Origin: Phyllobacterium sp. 628
GTDB taxonomy: Bacteria; Pseudomonadota; Alphaproteobacteria; Rhizobiales; Rhizobiaceae
Assembly: GCF_014189505.1 (NCBI RefSeq)
Contig: NZ_CP050301.1
Location: 3,789,501 to 3,853,500 of the forward strand
Direction: 5' to 3'
Length of the DNA: 64,000 nucleotides
Shown piece by piece: positions 38,678-48,151 of the stretch. Positions within the stretch are counted from its first letter, which is position 1; each line of letters starts with the position of its first letter. Below the pieces are notes generated by a model, which was not told where the DNA came from, did not search any database, and saw only the letters and a program-made list of their open reading frames with translations. A program made the position numbers and the translations under genes.

Positions 38678-38808
38678 TATTGTGCGTGGTTCGACAAGTT
38701 CACCATGAGGGAATGGGATGGGCTGCAAAATTAATCGAGACCGTTGCAGGATATAGCACCCTGCAATCCACACTCTCCCTCATGGTGAGCTTGTCGAACC
38801 ACGCACAA
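38678..38808. repeat. Dispersed palindromic repeat element, paired copy
   Basis: Left arm ATTGTGCGTGGTTCGACAAG.. (38679-38711) and right arm CCCTCATGGTGAGCTTGTCG.. up to CACAAT (about 38776-38808) in inverted orientation. The spacer, with GGATATAGCACCCTGCAATCC, matches that of the 8.1-kb copy. It fills the gap downstream of soxG. Confidence 0.82.
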
Positions 38809-38834
38809 TGGTACTGCCAGTCAAATATCGACGG

Positions 38835-39395
38835 TTAGACAGCAACATCCCGGGCGGATTCCTGCAGAAAACTGTAGGCATATCCAGAGAATGAACGCCA
38901 GCATTCCACCCGGAATGCATCTTCTGCGGTCCGCAGCAGCACAATCTCGATCTTGCCGAGAACCGTACGCGAGGCAGCGCCGACCGGAAACGCTTTCAGC
39001 GACAAATCCTGCGGGCAACCGCCATTGACGACCGCGTCCGCATTTTTACCGGTAACGAGAATCCCGACATTGCGGTGTGATACATCCACGGCGGAATGCA
39101 GCACTTTCACTTTGGCAAGGTCGGCAACAATCGTGCTGCCTTCCGCATCAATGATCAGCCATTCATCCGGGCCGATCCACATGGCGGTACGGTCGCCCTT
39201 TGTCGCTGTGGATTTCGGCTTGGTTGGCAGCGTCAAGCCCAGCGCCTTTGAAAGCGCTGCCAATGCATCGGGCCGCGCCCGCAGCGATACGCGCGTCGCA
39301 TTGTCAGCGAGCGTGACCGGTACGGACCCGACACCGGCATAGCCCGTCTGCAACGGATGGGCGCGGGTTGCGGATGTTTGTGCGAGATCAACCAT
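38835..39395 (-). CDS. soxG: Sarcosine oxidase gamma subunit
   Basis: A 186-residue last subunit of the heterotetrameric sarcosine oxidase. The recognisable blocks are SLRARPDALAALSKALGL, MWIGPDEWLIIDAEGS, VLHSAVDVSHRNVGILVTG, CPQDLSLKAFPVGAASRTVLGKIEIVLLRTAEDAFRVECWRSFSGY. It shares the GcvT-like fold with the C-terminal half of SoxA and stabilises the complex. Its start overlaps the soxA stop by 8 bases, so translation is coupled. It is the last gene of the soxBDAG operon. Confidence 0.93.
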   Translation of the reverse strand: MVDLAQTSATRAHPLQTGYAGVGSVPVTLADNATRVSLRARPDALAALSKALGLTLPTKPKSTATKGDRTAMWIGPDEWLIIDAEGSTIVADLAKVKVLHSAVDVSHRNVGILVTGKNADAVVNGGCPQDLSLKAFPVGAASRTVLGKIEIVLLRTAEDAFRVECWRSFSGYAYSFLQESARDVAV

Positions 39396-42300
39396 TCAAA
39401 CGTTCTCCCTTGTCGTCGAAGAACACCGTTCCGGTTACTTCCACTTCAATCACTCCATTCGGCATCGGCACGTACAGTGTCTCACCAAGCCGCTTCGTTC
39501 CGTCAATCACCACAGCCATGGCAATCGACCGGCCGCAATTCTCCGACCAGTATGACGAGGTCACATGGCCGATCATGGTCATCGGCACCGGCTGGTTGGG
39601 GTTGGCAACGATCTGGGCGCCCTCTTCCAGCACAACATTGGCGTCCTTGGTCTTGAGGCCAACCAGTTGCTTGCGCCCGTCCGCCACCAGATCGCGGCGC
39701 AGCAGGCCGCGAATACCGACGAAATCCGTCTTGTTCTTGCCAATGGCCCAGGTCAGCCCGGCATCATGCGGCGTGACCGTACCATCCGTATCCTGACCAA
39801 CGATGATGTAACCCTTTTCGGCACGCAGGACGTGCATGGTTTCGGTACCGTATGGCGTCAGACCCAACGGTTTGCCGCTTTCATAAACAGCTTCCCATAC
39901 GGCCTGACCATAATCGGCCGGAACATTGATTTCGTAGCCCGCTTCACCTGTAAAGGACATGCGGAACAGCCGAGTCGGAACACCGCAAATCTTGCCCTCA
40001 CGCACGCTCATATGCGGCATGGCCTCATTGGAAAGATCGATACCCTCCACCAGAGGTGCGATAATCTCGCGGGCCTTCGGACCCTGCACAGCGATCACCG
40101 CCCACTGTTCGGTGGTCGATGTTAGCCAGACATCGAGATGCGGGAATTCGGTCTGCAGATAATCTTCCATATGGTGCATGACACGCGGCGCACCGCCGGT
40201 CGTGGTCGTTACATGGAAACGGTCCTCAGCCAACCGGCCAACAACACCATCATCGTAGATGAAACCATCTTCGCGCAGCATGATACCGTAGCGCAGACGG
40301 CCGACCCCGAGCTTTTCCCATGGATTGGTATAGAGCAATTCGAGGAATTTCGCGGCATCCGGCCCGACAACTTCAATCTTGCCGAGGGTGGAAGCATCGA
40401 AAATACCGGCCTGATTGCGCACGGCCACGCATTCGCGGTTCACCGCCGCATGCATATCTTCACCCGCCTGCGGGTAGTACCAGGCGCGCTTCCACTGACC
40501 GACATCTTCAAAGGCTGCGCCCTGCGCCGCATGCCATGCATGCATCGGCGTGCGCCGCGTTGGATCGAACAGGTCATGCCGTGCGTGATTGACGATGGCA
40601 CCGAAGGTTACCGGTGTGAACGGCGCGCGGAACGTTGTCAGGCCAACAGCCGGGATGGGCCGGTTGAGCGCTTCGGCGGCAATGGCCAACCCGTGCAGAT
40701 TGGACGTTTTACCCTGATCCGTCGCCATACCGTTGGTGGTAAAGCGCTTGACGTGCTCGATGGAATGCATGCCTTCGCGCACCGCAAGGCGCACGTCCTT
40801 GGCCGTTACATCGTTCTGGAAATCGACAAAGGCCTTCACGGTCGTGTCCGCACCGGCGCCCGGCGCCGAGCCGATCATACCGATGATCCAGTCCGTACCC
40901 CCGGTTGCCTTGATTGCCTTTACTTTGCCCTTCGTGGCAAACCCGGTCTCGGCCGCAGATTTGCTGCCCGCAGCCGTTGCTTCATCGATTGCTTCCTGCA
41001 ATCCGTCGCTACCGTTGCAGGCACCGACCGAGACGCAATCCTGCGCGTAGGTGCCGGGCAGGAAACGCTCGTTGGCGGCATCCCAGGCTACCTTGCCGCG
41101 CGACTGCGAGAACAGATGCACCGAGGGTGTCCAGCCTGCGGACATGATCAGCGCATCGACCACGACCTTGCGTTCGTTACCGCCATTGTTCGGGCGGATC
41201 GAGATGGACGAAACCCGGCGCTTGCCGCCTGCACTGAAAACAGCGTGGCCGGTCAGAACATCAATACCGAGCGAGCGGGCTTCTTCGATGATCGAGGAAG
41301 ACGGGTTGTCACGCGTATCAACGATGACAGGCACATCGATACCGGCGCGCTTCAGATCAATTGCCGCCGCATAGGCAGAATCATTGGCGGTATAAACGCC
41401 GACCTTGCGGCCGACAGCAACGCCGTATTGGTTGAGGTACGTCCGAGCAGCTGATGCCAGCAGAATGCCCGGCCGATCATTATTGGCAAACACCATGTGC
41501 CGTTCGATTGCGCCGGTTGCCAGAATAACCTTCCTGGCGCGGACCTGCCATAGCCGTTCGCGCGGCAAATCTGAACCCGGATTGCTGAGGTGATCGCTGA
41601 TACGCTCGACGAGGCCGACAAAGTTTTGGGCATAGTAACCGAAGGCTGTCGTGCGGGTGAGAACCGTAACATTGTCCATGCCGCGCAAAGCGGCCAATGT
41701 TTCCGTCGCCCAGTCGTAGCCGGGCTTGCCGTCGACTGTAACGTCGGCTTCATAACGCAAAGCGCCACCAGCTTTCGGCTGTTCGTCGCACAGGATGACC
41801 TTGGCGCCGGTTTGCGCCGCGCTCAATGCGGCGGCCAGACCAGCAGCGCCGCCACCGACAACCAGCACATCACAATGGGTAAACCGGTTGGAGTAGCGGT
41901 CCGTATCGGCTTCACCCGGCACCACACCAAGACCAGCGGCGGCGCGAATTTTCGGCTCGTAGATCGATTTCCACGCGAATTTCGGCCACATGAATGTCTT
42001 GTAGTAGAAACCGGCAGGCAGCATCGGCGAGAAGACATCATTGACGGCACCAATGTCGAACGTCAGCGATGGCCAGCGGTTCTGCGACTTGACCTTCAGA
42101 CCGTCATAGATCTCCTGCACGGTCGCCCGCACATTTGGCTGCTGGCGCGACTTGTCGCGTTCAATATCGACCAGCGCATTCGGCTCTTCACTACCGGCGG
42201 AAAGAATGCCGCGCGGACGGTGATATTTGAACGAACGGCCCACGAGATGAATGCCATTGGCGAGCAATGCCGACGCCAGCGTATCGCCCTCGAGCCCTGT

Positions 42301-42399
42301 CAGGCTTTGCCCGTCAAAGGTAAAGCGGACAGTTTTTGCCGGGGTCAGCCGGCCAATGCCAGCGATGCGGTTGCTTCCGGAATGGGATGTGGTGCTCAT
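39388..42399 (-). CDS. soxA: Sarcosine oxidase alpha subunit
   Basis: About 1003 residues. The N-terminal region has the 2Fe-2S ferredoxin-like fold of this subunit (VRFTFDGQSLTGLEGDTLASALLANG). The NAD-binding domain (CDVLVVGGGAAGLAAALSAAQTGAKVILCDEQ) follows. The C-terminal third is an aminomethyltransferase/GcvT-like folate domain (VRNQAGIFDASTLGKIEVVGPDA, FTGEAGYEINVP, GTETMHVLRAEKGY..). It takes part in oxidising sarcosine to glycine and transfers the methyl carbon to tetrahydrofolate. The start at 42399 follows GGGGAG; the longer frame from 42501 runs into soxD and is rejected. SoxD ends 4 bases upstream. Confidence 0.95.
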   Translation of the reverse strand: MSTTSHSGSNRIAGIGRLTPAKTVRFTFDGQSLTGLEGDTLASALLANGIHLVGRSFKYHRPRGILSAGSEEPNALVDIERDKSRQQPNVRATVQEIYDGLKVKSQNRWPSLTFDIGAVNDVFSPMLPAGFYYKTFMWPKFAWKSIYEPKIRAAAGLGVVPGEADTDRYSNRFTHCDVLVVGGGAAGLAAALSAAQTGAKVILCDEQPKAGGALRYEADVTVDGKPGYDWATETLAALRGMDNVTVLTRTTAFGYYAQNFVGLVERISDHLSNPGSDLPRERLWQVRARKVILATGAIERHMVFANNDRPGILLASAARTYLNQYGVAVGRKVGVYTANDSAYAAAIDLKRAGIDVPVIVDTRDNPSSSIIEEARSLGIDVLTGHAVFSAGGKRRVSSISIRPNNGGNERKVVVDALIMSAGWTPSVHLFSQSRGKVAWDAANERFLPGTYAQDCVSVGACNGSDGLQEAIDEATAAGSKSAAETGFATKGKVKAIKATGGTDWIIGMIGSAPGAGADTTVKAFVDFQNDVTAKDVRLAVREGMHSIEHVKRFTTNGMATDQGKTSNLHGLAIAAEALNRPIPAVGLTTFRAPFTPVTFGAIVNHARHDLFDPTRRTPMHAWHAAQGAAFEDVGQWKRAWYYPQAGEDMHAAVNRECVAVRNQAGIFDASTLGKIEVVGPDAAKFLELLYTNPWEKLGVGRLRYGIMLREDGFIYDDGVVGRLAEDRFHVTTTTGGAPRVMHHMEDYLQTEFPHLDVWLTSTTEQWAVIAVQGPKAREIIAPLVEGIDLSNEAMPHMSVREGKICGVPTRLFRMSFTGEAGYEINVPADYGQAVWEAVYESGKPLGLTPYGTETMHVLRAEKGYIIVGQDTDGTVTPHDAGLTWAIGKNKTDFVGIRGLLRRDLVADGRKQLVGLKTKDANVVLEEGAQIVANPNQPVPMTMIGHVTSSYWSENCGRSIAMAVVIDGTKRLGETLYVPMPNGVIEVEVTGTVFFDDKGERLNG

Positions 42400-42403
42400 G
42401 ATC

Positions 42404-42772
42404 TTACAGCTCCCCTTTCTTGGCGCGGGGGGCGCGTTTCTTTGCAGGTTCAACAGAGACTTCGGCCGGAGCAGCATCCGGGTTAAGCAGCGCTGCAACA
42501 TCCGGGCGCGGTTCGCCTGCTTTATAAACAGTCAGAAACTTGTCCGAGACGGAATCGCGCACTGCGTTGAAGAAACGTCCGCAACCATGAATGTGCCGCC
42601 AGCGCTCAAACTGCAGTCCCTTCGGGTTCTGGCGGAAATACAGGAAAGCCGCAAAGTCGTCATCCGACTGTTCCGAAATAGCCGGGGAACGCACGAGATG
42701 CGCTTCACCCGCATTGCGGAACTCCAGTTCCGGGCGCTCTTCTTCGCAGTAAGGGCATTTGATAAGAAGCAT
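42404..42772 (-). CDS. soxD: Sarcosine oxidase delta subunit
   Basis: 122 residues. The N-terminal zinc knuckle is IKCPYCEEERPELEF (Cys6, Cys9), with further ligands in GEAHLVR and HIHGCGRFFN. LYFRQNPKGLQFERWRH is the conserved core. The family is usually about 90-105 residues; this one ends with an Ala/Lys-rich tail (PAEVSVEPAKKRAPRAKKGEL) of about 20 extra residues. It lies between soxB and soxA in the normal operon order, 18 bp after soxB. Confidence 0.93.
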   Translation of the reverse strand: MLLIKCPYCEEERPELEFRNAGEAHLVRSPAISEQSDDDFAAFLYFRQNPKGLQFERWRHIHGCGRFFNAVRDSVSDKFLTVYKAGEPRPDVAALLNPDAAPAEVSVEPAKKRAPRAKKGEL

Positions 42773-42790
42773 TGTTTCGTTTCCTAAATA

Positions 42791-44044
42791 TCAGTGCGCA
42801 ACAGCAGCAGCGGCAGCTTCATCGATCAGGCGGCCGGTGGTAAAGCGCTCGAGCGTGAACGGCGCATTGATCCGGTGCGGCTCATCGCGGGCAATCGTAT
42901 GGGCGAACACATTGCCGGAGCCGGGCGTTGCCTTGAAACCACCGGTTCCCCAGCCACAATTGACATAAAGGCCCGGTACCGGTGTTTTCGCGAGAATCGG
43001 CGAGCGATCCGGGGTGACGTCGACAATACCGCCCCACGAGCGCAGCATTTTCAGGCGCGTCAGCACCGGGAACATTTCACAGATCGCATCCAGCGTGTGG
43101 TTGATAATGTGCAGACCGCCGGTTTGCGAATAGGACGTGTACTGATCCGTCCCCGCACCGATGACCATTTCACCCTTGTCAGACTGGGAAATATAAGCGT
43201 GCACAGTGTTCGACATGATGACGCAGGGAATGAGCGGCTTGACCGGTTCCGACACCAGCGCCTGCAGCGGATAGCTTTCGAGCGGCATGCGCACGCCAGC
43301 CATATTCATGATGACCGAGGTATGACCGGCAGCAACGATGCCGACCTTCTTGGCATTGATCGGACCGCGATTGGTGTCAACGCCGAGAACCGCACCATTG
43401 GGCGCACGGCGAACGCCCGTCACTTCACAGTTCTGGATAATGTGGACGCCACGGTCGGCGGCAGCGCGGGCATAACCCCAGGCGACGGCATCGTGACGGG
43501 CTGTGCCGCCGCGCCGCTGCAAGGCCGCACCGATAATCGGATAGCGTGCATCAGCGGACAGATTGATCGGCGGACAGAATTCCTTGACCTGTTCCGGTGT
43601 CAGCCATTCATTGTCGATGCCGTTCAGCCGGTTGGCATGAATATGGCGCTTGAACACCTGCACATCGTGGATATTGTGCGCCAGCATCATGACGCCGCGC
43701 GCGGAATACATGACGTTGTAGTTCAGATCCTGGCTGAGACCTTCCCACAATTTGACGGCGTGCTCGTAAATGCCGGCCGATTCGTCATAGAGATAGTTGG
43801 AACGGATAATCGTGGTGTTGCGGCCGGTATTGCCGCCGCCCAGCCAGCCCTTTTCCAGAACAGCCACATTGGTAATGCCATGTTCCTTGGCGAGGTAATA
43901 GGCTGTAGCCAGTCCGTGTCCACCAGCGCCAACAATGATGACGTCATATTCTGACTTGGGTTCGGGCGATGTCCATTGCTGATCCCATCCCTTGTGGGCG
44001 CGCAATGCCTCGCGGGCCAGAGCAAACACTGAATATTTCCGCAT
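42791..44044 (-). CDS. soxB: Sarcosine oxidase beta subunit
   Basis: A 417-residue flavoprotein that carries FAD and covalent FMN and oxidises the N-methyl group of sarcosine, giving H2O2 at the FMN. The FAD motif is [19 protein letters not shown] (about residues 34-52). [11 protein letters not shown] holds the FMN-linking His184. [15 protein letters not shown] is the C-terminal flavin motif. The start MRKYSVFAL matches the family; the ATG directly before it (44047) would add one Met. It is the first gene of soxBDAG. No glyA or purU gene for the downstream one-carbon steps is in the window. Confidence 0.96.
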   Translation of the reverse strand: MRKYSVFALAREALRAHKGWDQQWTSPEPKSEYDVIIVGAGGHGLATAYYLAKEHGITNVAVLEKGWLGGGNTGRNTTIIRSNYLYDESAGIYEHAVKLWEGLSQDLNYNVMYSARGVMMLAHNIHDVQVFKRHIHANRLNGIDNEWLTPEQVKEFCPPINLSADARYPIIGAALQRRGGTARHDAVAWGYARAAADRGVHIIQNCEVTGVRRAPNGAVLGVDTNRGPINAKKVGIVAAGHTSVIMNMAGVRMPLESYPLQALVSEPVKPLIPCVIMSNTVHAYISQSDKGEMVIGAGTDQYTSYSQTGGLHIINHTLDAICEMFPVLTRLKMLRSWGGIVDVTPDRSPILAKTPVPGLYVNCGWGTGGFKATPGSGNVFAHTIARDEPHRINAPFTLERFTTGRLIDEAAAAAVAH

Positions 44045-44452
44045 CATTCAATCCTTTGCAGAGCGTTTGGTCCTTAATGCTGACCTTGGCAGAGCGATTT
44101 GTTCCGACGATTTTCGAGAGCTTGACCCTGTCCTGAAATCGACATCGATTTTGCGGGCGCAGGATCGCGCTTTTATGCATCAGTAACGCATCCGCTCAAA
44201 GGTCTTTTGCCATTTTGCGACGGAGATTGGCGTTCCATGCCGGATATTCTAAAATTGCGGCAGGCGTATTGCGTCGCGCTAAAAGAATATCGGCGCTTTT
44301 AAAAGCTTCGCCATGGACATTCCATTGCCATTCTGATAATGGGCACACCAGTTTGCGATGGATGACCGTCGCGAAGTCTGGGTTGCTGTCCGACTGACCA
44401 GGATGGAACAGAGTTCAGGCTCAACGAAATTCTAAGAGATACAGGATAAAAC
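44045..44452. other. Divergent intergenic region with a 16-bp palindrome
   Basis: About 400 bp between soxB (leftward) and rpsU (rightward), with no credible gene. A perfect palindrome AAATCGA-CA-TCGATTT lies at 44136-44151, about 90 bp upstream of soxB, a plausible operator position for the sarcosine operon. No regulator gene is adjacent. Confidence 0.4.
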
Positions 44453-44704
44453 GTGCAGGTACTCGTACGCGAAAATAATGTTGATCAGGCTCTCCGCGTC
44501 CTCAAGAAGAAGATGCAGCGCGAAGGCATGTTCCGCGAAATGAAGATGCATGATCACTACGAGAAGCCTTCGATCAAGCGCGCCCGCCAGAAGGCAGAAG
44601 CCATCAGCCGCGCTCGCAAGCTTGCCCGCAAGCAGGCACAGCGCGAAGGTCTTCTGCCAATGCCAGTACGCAAGGCTCCGGCCCGTCCTGCTGCGGCTCG
44701 TTGA
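44453..44704 (+). CDS. rpsU: 30S ribosomal protein S21
   Basis: An 83-residue, strongly basic protein. The S21 pattern is complete: [29 protein letters not shown], then [26 protein letters not shown]. The C-terminal extension ([17 protein letters not shown]) is the Pro/Arg tail normal in alphaproteobacteria. The start is GTG at 44453 with AGGA about 8 bases upstream. The gene for a TPR lipoprotein follows by about 100 bp. Confidence 0.96.
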   Translation: MQVLVRENNVDQALRVLKKKMQREGMFREMKMHDHYEKPSIKRARQKAEAISRARKLARKQAQREGLLPMPVRKAPARPAAAR

Positions 44705-44800
44705 TCAGCAATTTATTAACGCCTTGACACAACAACGGGGTGGAGTGGCTTGCGTCACGCCGCCCTTTTTGTGCTTTCGGTTGAACGGGATATTGACAGT

Positions 44801-45667
44801 ATGACACATTCTTTTGAAATGGTTTCGTATCGCGACCCGCAATCGACATTCAAGACGCTGCGCACCGCCGGATTGGTGATCGCTTCGGTCCTCACGCTGG
44901 CCCTTGCCGGATGCCAGACATCGACCACCGACATGACCGGTATCGACAAGGCCCAGGGCTCTTCCGAGAACATCAGTTCGCTCGACAACGTTATCCGCAA
45001 CAACCCGCGCGATCCCGAAGCCTATAATGTGCGCGGTTCTGCCTTTGGCCGTGCTGGTCGCAACAGCGATGCGATCAAGGACTTCAACACGGCGTTGCAG
45101 CTCAATCCGAATTTCTATCAGGCCTATGCCAACCGTGCGCTGGTCTACCGCAACATGGGCAACAATCCTCAAGCCCTGTCGGACTACAGCAAAGCCATCC
45201 AGATCAATGGGCAGTATGACGCTGCCTATATTGGCCGCGGCAACATGTATCGTCTTGCCGGACAGCTGGATCAGGCGTTCAATGATTTCCAGCAGGCGAT
45301 CCAGTTGAATACCACAGATCCGCGCGCCTATCACAATCGCGGTCTGATCTATCAGGCGCGTGGTCAGCACAAGCAGGCGATTGAAGATTTCTCCACGGCG
45401 ATCTCGCTGCAGCCGGATGCGGCCGAGCCCTATAATGGCCGTGGCATTTCCTATGTGGCAATGGGCGACGATGACAACGCCTTTGACGATTTCAACAACG
45501 CCATCAAACTGGACGGCACGAAAGCCGAAGGCTGGGCCAATCAGGCTCTGATCTACGAACATCGCGGCGACAAGGCCCGCGCGGCCAAATCCTATTCCAA
45601 GGCTGCACAGCTTGATCCAAAATATAAGCCAGCGCTGGACGGCCTCGCCCGCACCCGCGGCTCCTGA
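44801..45667 (+). CDS. TPR-repeat lipoprotein (NlpI-like)
   Basis: About 288 residues. The signal peptide ends in LAGC with lipidated Cys38. At least five to six tetratricopeptide repeats run from residue 70 to the end, each of 34 residues with the W/L-G-A-P pattern (for example YNVRGSAFGRAGRNSDAIKDFNTALQLNP and its successors). It is probably a periplasmic scaffold attached to the outer membrane. E. coli NlpI, a relative in fold, assembles peptidoglycan hydrolases, but the exact role here is unproven. The start at 44801 leaves a 38-residue leader; the ATG at 44819 is also possible. Confidence 0.88.
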   Translation: MTHSFEMVSYRDPQSTFKTLRTAGLVIASVLTLALAGCQTSTTDMTGIDKAQGSSENISSLDNVIRNNPRDPEAYNVRGSAFGRAGRNSDAIKDFNTALQLNPNFYQAYANRALVYRNMGNNPQALSDYSKAIQINGQYDAAYIGRGNMYRLAGQLDQAFNDFQQAIQLNTTDPRAYHNRGLIYQARGQHKQAIEDFSTAISLQPDAAEPYNGRGISYVAMGDDDNAFDDFNNAIKLDGTKAEGWANQALIYEHRGDKARAAKSYSKAAQLDPKYKPALDGLARTRGS

Positions 45668-45678
45668 TATCCCATCCA

Positions 45679-46278
45679 ATGAAGCGGTTTCTCGTTGTTT
45701 CCGCTCATCCACTCAAAGACAGTCTTTGCGGTCATCTGACCGCACTGGTGACAGAGCAGATTGCCGCGTCACCCAACACGCTCCAGTTCTTTGATCTCTA
45801 CCAGCGCGACTTTGATCCACGTCTCTCGCCCGAAGAGCGTCAGAGCTATTACGCCTCTGAGTATGCTGGCAGTGCTGTAGGCGAAGACGCGGTCGCATTG
45901 CAGGCGGCCGATGTGCTCATCCTCATCTTCCCGACATGGTGGTTTGGACTACCGGCAATCCTCAAAGGCTGGATCGACCGGGTCTTTGTTCCGGGCACGG
46001 CGTATGATCACGCTCCTGATTTTGGCCGGATGCTTCCGCGCCTTAACAACATGAAGAACTGCATAGTCGTCACCACGCTTGGCTCGCCCTGGTGGATTGA
46101 CCGGCTTGTTATGCTTCGTCCCGTGCGCCGTATTCTCAAAACAGCTGTCATCGGAACCTGCGCACCCAAGGCGCGCTTTACCATGCTGTCCCTTTATAAT
46201 TGCGAGAGCCTATCCCCCGTCCGACTGGCGGTCTTTGAACAGAGGATCGGGCAAGCAATCCAGCAAACCCTGCAATAA
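45679..46278 (+). CDS. NAD(P)H:quinone oxidoreductase-like flavoprotein (flavodoxin_2 fold)
   Basis: A 199-residue cytosolic FMN/FAD protein. The phosphate loop is VVSAHPLKDSLCGHL (residues 6-20). The LIFPTWWFGLPAILKGWIDRVFVPGTAY block is the family hallmark (WDH-like region), followed by VVTTLGSPWW. Such enzymes reduce quinones with two electrons to avoid radicals, or supply Kef potassium channels. No kef gene is near. It starts 11 bp after the TPR gene and may share its transcript. A bidirectional terminator follows directly. Confidence 0.88.
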   Translation: MKRFLVVSAHPLKDSLCGHLTALVTEQIAASPNTLQFFDLYQRDFDPRLSPEERQSYYASEYAGSAVGEDAVALQAADVLILIFPTWWFGLPAILKGWIDRVFVPGTAYDHAPDFGRMLPRLNNMKNCIVVTTLGSPWWIDRLVMLRPVRRILKTAVIGTCAPKARFTMLSLYNCESLSPVRLAVFEQRIGQAIQQTLQ

Positions 46279-46306
46279 AAAACCCGCCAATCCGGCGGGT
46301 TTTTAT
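46279..46306. terminator. Bidirectional terminator
   Basis: AAAAAACCCGCC-AATCC-GGCGGGTTTTT, an 8-bp core stem extended by A:T pairs, between the convergent flavoprotein gene and pntB. Confidence 0.95.
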
Positions 46307-46326
46307 TTGTCACGATGGCGGCAGGA

Positions 46327-47727
46327 TCAGTGATCCAGTGCCTTGACGATGTTCTCGACCATCTTCTTGGCATCGGCAAACAGCATCATCGTGTTGTCGC
46401 GGAAGAACAGTTCGTTCTCGACACCGGCATAGCCGGAACCCATGCCGCGCTTGATGAACAGAACCGTCCCGGCCTTGTCGACATCAAGGATCGGCATGCC
46501 GAAGATCGGCGATTTCGGATCTGTCTTCGCGGCCGGGTTGGTCACGTCATTGGCACCGATAACGAAAGCCACATCAGCCTGCGCAAACTCGGAATTGATA
46601 TCTTCGAGTTCGAACACTTCGTCGTAAGGCACATTGGCTTCGGCCAGAAGCACGTTCATATGGCCGGGCATACGGCCAGCGACCGGATGAATGGCATATT
46701 TCACTTCAACACCTTCAGCCTTGAGCTTGTCGGCCATTTCACGCAAGGCGTGCTGGGCCTGCGCCACTGCCATGCCATAACCCGGCACGATGATGACCTT
46801 GGACGCGTTCTTCATGATGAAGGCCGCATCGTCTGCAGAACCCTGCTTGACCGGACGCTGTTCGACTTCCCCAGCCGCAGCACCGCCGGTTTCACCGCCG
46901 AAGCCACCAAGAATAACCGAGATGAACGAACGGTTCATGCCCTTACACATGATGTAGGACAGGATCGCACCGGAGGAACCCACCAGCGCACCGGTGATGA
47001 TCAGCGCCAGATTGCCCAGCGTGAAACCGATACCGGCCGCAGCCCAACCCGAATAGGAGTTCAGCATCGACACAACGACGGGCATGTCTGCGCCACCGAT
47101 GGGAACAATGATCAGAACGCCAAGAGCCAGTGAAAGAAGAACGATCAACCAGAAAACAAAATGGCTTTCGCTCATCACCAGCGCCACAACCAGGGCAACG
47201 ATGGCGATTGCCAGACCGGCATTGAGCACGTGACGGCCCGGCAGCATGATCGGCTTGCCGGACATGCGGCCATCGAGCTTCAGGAAGGCGATGATCGAGC
47301 CGGTGAAGGTGATCGCACCAATGGCGACGCCCAGCGACATTTCCACCAGCGCCTGCCCGTGAATGGAACCGACTTCACCGATCCCAAAGGAATTGGGCGA
47401 GTAGATTGCAGCGGCAGCCACCATGACGGCGGCAAGACCAACCAGCGAGTGGAAGGCCGCAACCAGCTGCGGCATCGCTGTCATGGCGATACGCCGGGCC
47501 GTATAGGCACCGACACCGCCGCCGATGGCGAGACCGATGACGATCAACCCGAGACCGCGAAAGCTTGGTTCAGCCAGGGTCAATGTGGTGATGATCGATA
47601 TACCCATACCGATCATGCCGTAGAAATTACCCTGACGGCTGGTGGTTGGATGCGACAGGCCGCGCAGCGCCAGAATAAACAGGACGCCGGAGACGAGATA
47701 AAGAAAAGCTGCGAGATTTACGCTCAT
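46327..47727 (-). CDS. pntB: NAD(P) transhydrogenase beta subunit
   Basis: 466 residues. About nine membrane segments form the proton channel half. A soluble C-terminal NADP-binding domain III follows, with VIIVPGYGMAVAQAQHALREM, VKYAIHPVAGRMPGHMNVLLAEA and GANDVTNPAAKTDPKSPIFGMP. The complex moves hydride between NADH and NADP+ using the proton gradient and supplies NADPH. It is the third gene of pntA1-pntA2-pntB, 10 bp after pntA2. Confidence 0.96.
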   Translation of the reverse strand: MSVNLAAFLYLVSGVLFILALRGLSHPTTSRQGNFYGMIGMGISIITTLTLAEPSFRGLGLIVIGLAIGGGVGAYTARRIAMTAMPQLVAAFHSLVGLAAVMVAAAAIYSPNSFGIGEVGSIHGQALVEMSLGVAIGAITFTGSIIAFLKLDGRMSGKPIMLPGRHVLNAGLAIAIVALVVALVMSESHFVFWLIVLLSLALGVLIIVPIGGADMPVVVSMLNSYSGWAAAGIGFTLGNLALIITGALVGSSGAILSYIMCKGMNRSFISVILGGFGGETGGAAAGEVEQRPVKQGSADDAAFIMKNASKVIIVPGYGMAVAQAQHALREMADKLKAEGVEVKYAIHPVAGRMPGHMNVLLAEANVPYDEVFELEDINSEFAQADVAFVIGANDVTNPAAKTDPKSPIFGMPILDVDKAGTVLFIKRGMGSGYAGVENELFFRDNTMMLFADAKKMVENIVKALDH

Positions 47728-47737
47728 TGCTCAGGTC

Positions 47738-48151
47738 TCACTTTTCTTTTTTCTTGTACATGGCGAGCATGCGATGGGTCACAAGGAAGCCGCCAAAAAT
47801 GTTGACGCTGGCAAGCACGAGGGCAATGAAGCCGAAGCCGGTAGCAAAACCGCTGGCTGACAGACCGACGGCAAGCAGGGCGCCAACCACGATGACTGAG
47901 GAAATGGCGTTGGTCACTGCCATAAGCGGCGTGTGCAGCGCCGGGGTCACCGACCAGACAACGTAATAGCCGACGAAGATCGACAGGACGAAGATCGCAA
48001 GGCGGAACACGAAAGGATCAACGGCACCACCGGTGACTGCATGGGCTGCAGCACCAGCCGCATCCGGCATGGTTTCTGCGGCCTGACGGACCATGTCTGC
48101 GGCCTGATTAAGACTTTCAAGCGCTTTTTCGAGTGCGGTATCAGCCATCAT
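47738..48151 (-). CDS. pntAB: NAD(P) transhydrogenase alpha subunit part 2 (membrane part)
   Basis: A 137-residue small membrane subunit. Three membrane segments lie in the C-terminal two-thirds (DPFVFRLAIFVLSIFVGYYVVWSVTPALHTPLMAVTNAISSVIVVGALLAVG), with the conserved TPALHTPLM motif. An Ala-rich helix precedes them. In E. coli this region is fused to PntA; the split form is the rule in alphaproteobacteria. It overlaps the pntA1 stop by 4 bases, which implies translational coupling. Confidence 0.95.
   Translation of the reverse strand: MMADTALEKALESLNQAADMVRQAAETMPDAAGAAAHAVTGGAVDPFVFRLAIFVLSIFVGYYVVWSVTPALHTPLMAVTNAISSVIVVGALLAVGLSASGFATGFGFIALVLASVNIFGGFLVTHRMLAMYKKKEK

Noticed and set aside
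40138..41454. 438-residue plus-strand frame opposite soxA
   Set aside because: Antisense shadow of soxA with no ribosome site or recognisable motif.
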